From Microcella sp. (GTDB taxonomy: Bacteria > Actinomycetota > Actinomycetes > Actinomycetales > Microbacteriaceae), in the NCBI RefSeq assembly GCF_025808395.1, contig NZ_CP075524.1, positions 1,178,001 through 1,242,000 of the forward strand: 64,000 nucleotides of DNA, written 5' to 3'. The position numbers were made by a program, and so were the translations under genes. This document shows, one piece after another, positions 58,287-64,000 of the stretch (position 1 is its first letter; every line of letters starts with the position of its first letter). The notes below the pieces were generated by a model that searched no databases, was not told where the DNA came from, and saw nothing but the letters and a program-made list of their open reading frames with translations.

Positions 58287-61200
58287 ATGTTCTCACTGGA
58301 ACGAGTGTTGACGAGCGAGCCGCCGGGTGAACACCAGTTCCGAGACTCGAATGCCAACACCTATCGCGTGCCCCTGGACGTGGTTTCGGATCACCAACTC
58401 GTTTTAGTTGTCGGTGACCCCGGCGGAGGGAAGACGTACTTGGTGGACACCCTCTGCAAACAGGTGGAGTCTCGGGGAACAGCGGTCAAGAAGTTGAACC
58501 TCATGGGCACTTCTGAGGCAGTCATTCTGAACACACGTATGGAACTCGACAACTTACCCGGCGCTGGTGGTGTCTTGTTCCTTGACGGTCTAGATGAGTC
58601 GCGTGCGGCTATCGCTTCGCTCGTTGCGGATGTTGGACTCTTGATAGAAAGTGCACAGAGAGTCGGCGTCCGGGTTGTCGCAACCTGCCGGAGCGCTGAA
58701 ATCAACGATTCCATACGGCACCTATTCGATGTGCCAACGAGCGACAGTCATCCCGATTCCGCTACTGGGCGAGTCTTCTACCTGGCTCCGCTTGCGCGAA
58801 CTGATGTAGAGGTAGCTTGCAGAGCTGCCAATATCGATGCACAGAGATTCCTGGTTGAAACGGACATTGCGGGCGCGCAGGGGCTGGCTTCGAATCCCTT
58901 CACGCTGGAGTTGCTAATTCAACACTTCCAGAGGTTGGGCACTCTCGCCGTGGATCGTTCCACGCTCTACGAGTCGACGATCACAAGCCTCCTTCAGCGC
59001 ATGAAACCACCGCGTGCGCTTGCAATACGTCGACCGATAGTGCCGGATGAAGCTCGGCGAGACTTCGCTGGTCAACTCGCCCTGACACTCGTTCTGTCTC
59101 GATCACGCACGGTCACTATCGAAATTGGAGAGGGCCGGGCTGCTCTTCATGGGCGATACCCGGTGAGCGATCCGCACGGCAAGTACACATCGTCAGAGTG
59201 GCAAATCGCCATGGAGGATGTGCTCGACAGCGGACTGCTTGTTCGAGTTACCCACAATGAGCTAGCGTTCGCCCACCGATCACTTCTTGACTACCTGGCA
59301 GCACATCAACTGACGAGACTTCAAATCCATGTTGGTCTGGAACGCCGGTTGTTGACTTTGCCCGGCATAACGGATCTCCTGCCACTAGAGCTCTTCCCGA
59401 TTGCCCGCTGGCTTATCACAATGAGCCCGAGGTTCGATTGGGTTGCTACGCTCGAGCCATTGCGACTTGTTCAGGCACGTGGGCAGGATGAGGTTGCTCG
59501 ACTGCGGCCGGTCTTGATCGAGTCCCTACTGCGAGATGCGCTTCGCTGGGAGTATTCAGCCCCGTACGGCACCTCCTTCAGCGGACTTGACTGCCCCTCA
59601 CTGTGCGATCTCGTCCGCGCGGCACTAACTCATGGTTCGGACGCGCAGCGCTCCATCGCACTCAGAATTCTTGCGGACAACCCAGAACGCGCCCTAGCTC
59701 CTGATGCGCTGGCGCTTGCCAAAGACCCCGAGGTTGACGGTCATGTGAGACAACTTGCCATTGATGCGCTCGTGGCTCTCGAAGCTCGCGATTCCCTTGC
59801 AGTCATCGCGGAAGGGCTCCTTCATGACTCCCTCCAGGTGGGAGAAGGCACACTTGGCGCTGCATTAAGTGCATGCTGGCCAATTGTTCTCAGCACCAGC
59901 GACCTGCTGTGTCTACTTGTGCCGCCTCGCGAAAATATGTTTGGCAGGTACAAGCACTTCTTGTTTGAAATGGTCGACCGTTCCAGCCCACAGGATCTCC
60001 TCGAAATCTCGCGCTGGGCTGCGGCGATGACGCTTCGGGATGCGCCCTCGAGAAATCGCGGATCACATAGACGCTCTTGGTCCCAGCGGATTCTGTCGGA
60101 CGCCTTAGAGCGGCTCGAACAGCCGGCCGCTCTTGAGTTCGATGAAGACGAGACTGCGCTGATGCTCTTGGCAATGCAGGATGCAGAAAAGCCAGTAGAA
60201 CTCGGCCTGAAGCGTCTAGCACCAGAGAATCGTCAGTCGATTGTGCTCAAGTCAATTCAACTGGGTTTCGACTCTGGCGTTGACTGGTACGATCTGCTGG
60301 GCCTCGTGGAAGACGGCGTGAACCTCGTGAACGAGTTGGACTTCGCTCTTCTGATGGTTCTGGCAACGGGCGATTCTCCCGAGTTTGCTGATATAGCGAC
60401 TCGCGTTTTCGACCCTACTTTGGCCGAACATCGTGATGCCCTAGAGAGATTCGCAGGGACCGCACTCGGTCAGTCTCTACAAGCAAGACTTGAAGGCGCG
60501 AACTCAGCCAAACGAGTAGAAACCTGGTCAGCGCGTCGTCGTCGAGCTGGCGCTAGACCCGAGCAACCTCCGGCGAAGATGGACATGATTGACCGTCTGC
60601 GAATGGAGCTTTCTGAAGCCTCAAACGATCTCCGTAGGTTTTGGCTTCCGTACTTCGTGCTAACGGCGGACGTACAGTCAGGACGCTTTCGAGACATGTC
60701 CGGTGAGAACTACACAGAATTCGACTTCTACGAAGAACTCCCCCTTCTAGACAAGGTACGTCTGCGCAAGCTGGCAGAGCATTTCCTTAGACATGTTTCG
60801 CTCGAGGTGTTGCCACCGCACGAGGATCAGGGCAGCCATTCTCGCATTCACCACGCGGCCTACCAGATTCTGTACGTGGCGTTCGTCGGCAAATGGTCTG
60901 TCCTAGACGAGGTCACAGACGCCGGGTGGGGCTCGCTGGTTGATTCGGTCATTCGGTTTCCAGTCCATTTCGTGAATGGACCCCGGGATAGTGAAACCAA
61001 AGAATTGCTACTCGCATCACTACTCAAACGCGTTCCCGAAGCATTCCTTGCGCGCGTGCGAGTCTTCGTGGACTTGACAGTCTCTGATCCGAGCAAGCCG
61101 GTTGGCTTGAGGGAGGTTGCGCGGCTTCCCGATTCCCGGATAGCCGACGAGTTGATCCGAGTACTCGATGCGCTGTCGGGTCATGAACGAACAGAAGTCG

Positions 61201-62303
61201 TGAGCGCGTTGGTGACAGCAAGGCCCCAGTCTGAATTCGCCGACAACCTACTTCGAACCGCACCTGCAGAGGACGTCAGCGCCGCGCTTTCCGCTTATCT
61301 CTCACGCGACTCAAGAGACGGAACAACCAAGTTGCTTGAGGTCATCGAGGCGAGGCCGGAGCTCTCGGCGGAGCTGCTCCGGGGGATCGCACAAGGCGAG
61401 CGCTTTGAACGGCGCTTATTGGGAAACGTCAGCCAGATGATTGCCCTCTACCGCGCGGTGTTCCTCACCTTTCCACCAACGGATGATCCTGCTCAAGGTC
61501 CCGGGGCCTACACCGTCACCCCGCGGCACGACGTTGCATCACTTAGACGCCAGCTCCTCGAAGCGGTCTTGGCGATAGGAACGACGGAGTCCTACGCAGC
61601 CGTGCTGCGGTTGTCACAAGACGAGCCAAGCATGATCGATCCTTGGGAGCTTCACAGGGCAGCCGAGGCCTTGAAGTCCAATGGATGGCCGGGCACCGAA
61701 CCTCACGTCCTACAAAGCATCCTTGTTGAGGGCCAGAAGGGGCTGATCGCCAGAAACCCTGATGAGTTGCTCCACAGCGTCATCGAAACGCTGACGAGTA
61801 TCTGCGAGGACCTCGGGCCACCACGCCGGCTTGGTCGATATCTCTGGGCCGGCAACCGCCCACGGTCGGAGTCGGATATCTCAGACTGGTACGCACACGA
61901 GCTCCATTCCCGCCTTGCTGGTGCGTTTATCGATCGCGAAGTCCAGGTCAGCGGAAAACCTCGAGGATCAATCGGGGATCGCGCTGACATTCAGGTGGCC
62001 GCAACGGGTCCTGGATCCGAGGGATATGCGGTCTTGATTGAAGTCAAGGGGAGCTGGAACGACGAGGTGTTTACCGCAATCGATGAACAGCTTCTTGCCC
62101 GGTACCTAGTCTCTCGTGAGCTAACCCACGGTGTTCTCTTGGTGGCCTGGTTCAATCCAGAATCTACAGATTGGGCTCGCCCGCCGGCCAAAGCGGAACG
62201 CCTCACGCCTGCCGAACTGGCTACCGAACTAGGGAGGCAAGCGGAACTGGTCGAGCCACCGCGTCGCGTGGCGGCAGTTGTACACGAGGTTCCCAAGGAA
62301 TAA
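58287..62303 (+). CDS. STAND/NACHT-type NTPase with C-terminal PD-(D/E)XK nuclease motif
   Basis: 1338 residues from the ATG at 58287 (GGAAGGA upstream); a TTG at 58251 with GGAGG is the alternative. Walker A is 'GDPGGGKT' at 43-50, Walker B 'VLFLDGLDES' with Asp100, Asp103 and Glu104, and sensor-like Arg135 in 'VATCRSAE'. A 'LASNPFTLELL' winged-helix link follows, all NACHT-like. The middle (about 400-1150) is helical and repeat-like (HEAT-type). The C terminus has Asp1234 then E1252-V-K1254 in 'LIEVKG', with a Gln-bearing helix after it, a PD-(D/E)XK pattern. GC is lower than neighbours, and TTA codons occur. Most likely antiviral; not shown. Confidence 0.88.
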   Translation: MFSLERVLTSEPPGEHQFRDSNANTYRVPLDVVSDHQLVLVVGDPGGGKTYLVDTLCKQVESRGTAVKKLNLMGTSEAVILNTRMELDNLPGAGGVLFLDGLDESRAAIASLVADVGLLIESAQRVGVRVVATCRSAEINDSIRHLFDVPTSDSHPDSATGRVFYLAPLARTDVEVACRAANIDAQRFLVETDIAGAQGLASNPFTLELLIQHFQRLGTLAVDRSTLYESTITSLLQRMKPPRALAIRRPIVPDEARRDFAGQLALTLVLSRSRTVTIEIGEGRAALHGRYPVSDPHGKYTSSEWQIAMEDVLDSGLLVRVTHNELAFAHRSLLDYLAAHQLTRLQIHVGLERRLLTLPGITDLLPLELFPIARWLITMSPRFDWVATLEPLRLVQARGQDEVARLRPVLIESLLRDALRWEYSAPYGTSFSGLDCPSLCDLVRAALTHGSDAQRSIALRILADNPERALAPDALALAKDPEVDGHVRQLAIDALVALEARDSLAVIAEGLLHDSLQVGEGTLGAALSACWPIVLSTSDLLCLLVPPRENMFGRYKHFLFEMVDRSSPQDLLEISRWAAAMTLRDAPSRNRGSHRRSWSQRILSDALERLEQPAALEFDEDETALMLLAMQDAEKPVELGLKRLAPENRQSIVLKSIQLGFDSGVDWYDLLGLVEDGVNLVNELDFALLMVLATGDSPEFADIATRVFDPTLAEHRDALERFAGTALGQSLQARLEGANSAKRVETWSARRRRAGARPEQPPAKMDMIDRLRMELSEASNDLRRFWLPYFVLTADVQSGRFRDMSGENYTEFDFYEELPLLDKVRLRKLAEHFLRHVSLEVLPPHEDQGSHSRIHHAAYQILYVAFVGKWSVLDEVTDAGWGSLVDSVIRFPVHFVNGPRDSETKELLLASLLKRVPEAFLARVRVFVDLTVSDPSKPVGLREVARLPDSRIADELIRVLDALSGHERTEVVSALVTARPQSEFADNLLRTAPAEDVSAALSAYLSRDSRDGTTKLLEVIEARPELSAELLRGIAQGERFERRLLGNVSQMIALYRAVFLTFPPTDDPAQGPGAYTVTPRHDVASLRRQLLEAVLAIGTTESYAAVLRLSQDEPSMIDPWELHRAAEALKSNGWPGTEPHVLQSILVEGQKGLIARNPDELLHSVIETLTSICEDLGPPRRLGRYLWAGNRPRSESDISDWYAHELHSRLAGAFIDREVQVSGKPRGSIGDRADIQVAATGPGSEGYAVLIEVKGSWNDEVFTAIDEQLLARYLVSRELTHGVLLVAWFNPESTDWARPPAKAERLTPAELATELGRQAELVEPPRRVAAVVHEVPKE

Positions 62304-62376
62304 GTTCGGGCGTGAGGAAGGAATCGGTGACAACTGATCGTTAGTGCCGGGTGGCGCTGACGGGGAGGATGTCATC

Positions 62377-62682
62377 ATGCCCAGTCCCTATCCCAGAGAG
62401 TTCCGCGAGGATGTCGTCGCGGTCGCCCGACGCCGCGAGAGCGGCGTCACGCTCAAACAGATCGCCACTGATTTCGGTATCAGCGAAGCGACGTTGCAGA
62501 ACTGGTTGCGCCAAGCCGACATTGAAGAAGGCAACCGCCCCGGTCAAACGGCCGACGAGGCAAGCGAGGTGCGAGAGTTGCGTCGCCGGAACCGTCTCCT
62601 CGAGCAGGAGAACGAGGTTCTGCGGAAGGCTGCGGCGTATCTGTCGCAGGCGAATCTGAAACTCGGTGGCTCCCCAAAATGA
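62377..62682 (+). CDS. IS3-family transposase OrfA
   Basis: 101 residues from the ATG at 62377, with GGGGAGGA upstream. The N-terminal helix-turn-helix 'TLKQIATDFGISEATLQNWL' binds the terminal repeats, and the C-terminal leucine-zipper-like helix 'ELRRRNRLLEQENEVLRKAAAYL' is typical of IS3 OrfA. Its stop overlaps the orfB ATG by 4 bp, which is the usual orfA/orfB junction where a frameshift or reinitiation makes the full transposase. Confidence 0.94.
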   Translation: MPSPYPREFREDVVAVARRRESGVTLKQIATDFGISEATLQNWLRQADIEEGNRPGQTADEASEVRELRRRNRLLEQENEVLRKAAAYLSQANLKLGGSPK

Positions 62683-63557
62683 TCTACCCGCTCGTTGCTG
62701 AGCTCGCCGAAGCGGGGATCCCCGTGACGGTGTCGTGCCGGGTCTTGAAGCTCGCCCGCCAGCCCTATTACCGGTGGCGGAAGGATCCCGTTCGCGATGC
62801 GGACCTGTTGCGCGCGTATCGGATCAATGCCCTCCACGACGCCCAAGCTGAAGACCCGACATTCGGCTATCGATATCTCGCTGACGAGGCCCGCAGGGCG
62901 GGCTGGCGGATGAGCCGGCGGACGGCGTGGAAGTTGTGTTCCCAGGCCGGGATCCTCTAGTCGGCCCAGCGACGCAGGCGCGGAAAAGGCAAGAAGGTTG
63001 GCCCGCCGGTATTCGACGATCACGTGCAACGCGTATTCCGCGCAGACGCGCCGAACCGTCTTTGGTTGACCGACATCACCGAGCACCGGACGACGACCGA
63101 GGGCAAGCTCTATTGCTGCGCAATCAAGGATGTCTTCTCGAACAAGATTGTCGGCTACTCCATCAGCGAGCGAATGACGGCGAAGCTTGCCGTCGACGCT
63201 CTCCGCAACGCCGTCGCCCGCCGCGGGGACGTCGCGGGCTGCATCCTGCATGCCGACAGGGGCAGTCAATTTCGCAGTCGAGCGATGGCAAGGGAGTTGC
63301 GCCGTCACGACATGGTCGGCTCGATGGGCGGCGTCGGCGCCGCCGGAGACAACGCCGCGATGGAGAGCTTCTGGTCGCTGCTGCAAACTAACGTCCTCAA
63401 CCAGCAACGATGGGCGACGAGGCAAGAGCTGCGCCTCGCGATCGTCATCTGGATCGAACGGAAGTATCACCGGCAACGCGCCCAGGACACTCTCGGAGGG
63501 TTGACCCCGATCGAGTTCGAAGAGAAGCTAACCGAGTCGCGAGCCCTCGCGGCCTAA
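62679..63557 (+). pseudogene. IS3-family transposase OrfB, interrupted by an in-frame TAG
   Basis: The frame encodes a complete OrfB of about 292 residues, but a single TAG at 62958-62960 (after '...LCSQAGIL') splits it. The two halves are in the same frame. The second half holds all of the catalytic core: Asp in 'WLTDITEHRT', Asp in 'LHADRGSQF', and Glu in 'NAAMESFWSLL' (DDE). Unless the amber codon is read through or is a sequencing error, the element cannot move by itself. An internal start (GTG near 63021 or 63024) could still make the core. Confidence 0.88.
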
Positions 63558-63680
63558 ACCGAACCTGTCACCAGTTCGTTCCTCACGCCCGATTGCTCAC
63601 AAGGTCCACGGCGTGGGTGCCCACATAACTCATTGGGGTTCGGATAGGACAAGCCGTCCGGCCCGCACTAGATTGAGGAG

Positions 63681-64000
63681 GTGAGTAGGATTCCACGATT
63701 CTTGAGAAACCGGAACCCGCGCGTGCGTTCGATACAGCCGCCGCCCGAGGCCCGGACGCGCGAGATGCGCCGTGAAGAGGCTCGGGTCGCCAATCGAGCT
63801 TTGGACTATGCCAATTCTGATCCATATGACGAACATTCGGGTGCAGCTCAACGATTCGAGCGAACGAGAGATCGAGATCCATTCCCCGAGATCCCGCCAG
63901 CGCTCCTGAACGCAGCAGACATCGCCGACTATGTAGCGGCGACCGGCATGATCTCACCCTTCGACCCGAACAAGTTGAAGACAGCTAGCTATGCCATCCC
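63681..64000 (+). CDS. dCTP-deaminase-like protein, N-terminal part only (3' end outside window)
   Basis: The frame opens after a TAG at 63669-63671 and is open to the window edge. The only standard start near the purine-rich site is GTG at 63681, but AGGAGGTGA overlaps it, so the true start is uncertain (TTG 63702 is possible). About 60 hydrophilic residues precede 'LLNAADIADYVAATGMISPF' and then 'DPNKLKTASYAIP', which resembles the N-terminal beta-strand of dCTP deaminase/dUTPase-fold proteins. The identification is from one segment. It lies just beyond the IS right end. Confidence 0.6.
   Translation, partial: MSRIPRFLRNRNPRVRSIQPPPEARTREMRREEARVANRALDYANSDPYDEHSGAAQRFERTRDRDPFPEIPPALLNAADIADYVAATGMISPFDPNKLKTASYAI

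Larger units (their letters stand above)
62306..63592 (+). mobile_element. IS3-family insertion sequence
   Basis: Left end TCGGGCGTGAGGAAGGAATC (62306-62325) and right end, read inward, TCGGGCGTGAGGAACGAACT (63592 back to 63573) are imperfect inverted repeats of about 27 bp. Between them lie orfA and orfB of an IS3-type transposase. No clear target-site duplication is visible. It begins 2 bp after the STAND gene stop. Confidence 0.85.

Noticed and set aside
62306..63592. Composite transposon carrying the STAND gene
   Set aside because: Only one IS copy is visible; no second copy lies on the left side of the STAND gene in the window.

Overview
The window is high-GC actinobacterial chromosome. 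Several things point to Microbacteriaceae: strong use of GTG starts, the orn / tRNA-His / clpS / DUF2017 / zincin-metallopeptidase run, DUF3097 and DUF6412 proteins, a YkoE-type thiamine-precursor importer, and many GGATGC/GCATCC hexamers. Genes are dense, gaps are short, and many pairs overlap by 1-11 bp (GTGA, ATGA or TGATG junctions). Several convergent pairs overlap by 12-47 bp.

Layout. (1) 1-4.7 kb: signalling block with a 5'-cut, kinase-like membrane protein that has no ATPase domain, a lone receiver protein, a four-PAS hybrid histidine kinase and a receiver-HTH regulator. (2) 4.7-10.5 kb: SSB paralogue, MsrA, aldo/keto reductase, EamA transporter, PLP decarboxylase. (3) 10.6-14.7 kb: tRNA-Arg, thioredoxin-like protein, oligoribonuclease, tRNA-His, then clpS-DUF2017-zincin-degenerate S11 peptidase. 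(4) 14.7-18.4 kb: TPP riboswitch driving ykoE, a fused ATPase-ATPase-EcfT protein and an overlapping P-loop kinase. (5) 18.4-27.5 kb: TerC translationally coupled to a DevS/DevR-type pair, a glycosyltransferase, an M23 peptidase, a VIT transporter and a cold-shock gene with a structured leader. (6) 28.3-30.4 kb: GntR/YtrA-type regulator with its own operator, plus an ABC exporter. (7) 30.4-43.6 kb: housekeeping and accessory genes, including a methyltransferase, YceI, MFS, a K+ channel, a NYN nuclease and an ECF sigma/anti-sigma pair. (8) 43.5-51.1 kb: galactofuranose-type (YtfQ/YtfR/YtfT/YjfF) sugar importer with a LacI regulator, a second complete ATPase gene, an intercistronic hairpin and a LacI-type operator. 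(9) 51.1-55.8 kb: DUF1697/DUF1905/YidC paralogue/DUF6412 group and a YCII/ECF-sigma pair. (10) 55.8-64 kb: accessory, defence-like region with an unusual repeat-rich intergenic stretch, a NERD-UvrD helicase, a 1338-residue STAND/NACHT-type NTPase ending in a PD-(D/E)XK nuclease motif, an IS3-family element with an interrupted orfB, and the start of a dCTP-deaminase-like gene.

The most interesting part is the right end. The STAND protein carries its nuclease at the C terminus, is visibly lower in GC than its neighbours and contains rare TTA codons. It directly follows the NERD-helicase gene in the same direction, and an IS element sits 2 bp after its stop. This looks like a recently acquired two-gene defence system, but that function is inferred and not shown. 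Other points of note: an A-A-T fusion of a thiamine-precursor ECF importer under a TPP riboswitch, a DD-peptidase homologue that has lost its serine nucleophile, two ATPases in one sugar-importer operon, mutually exclusive hairpins in the cspA leader, and several uncharacterised palindromes.
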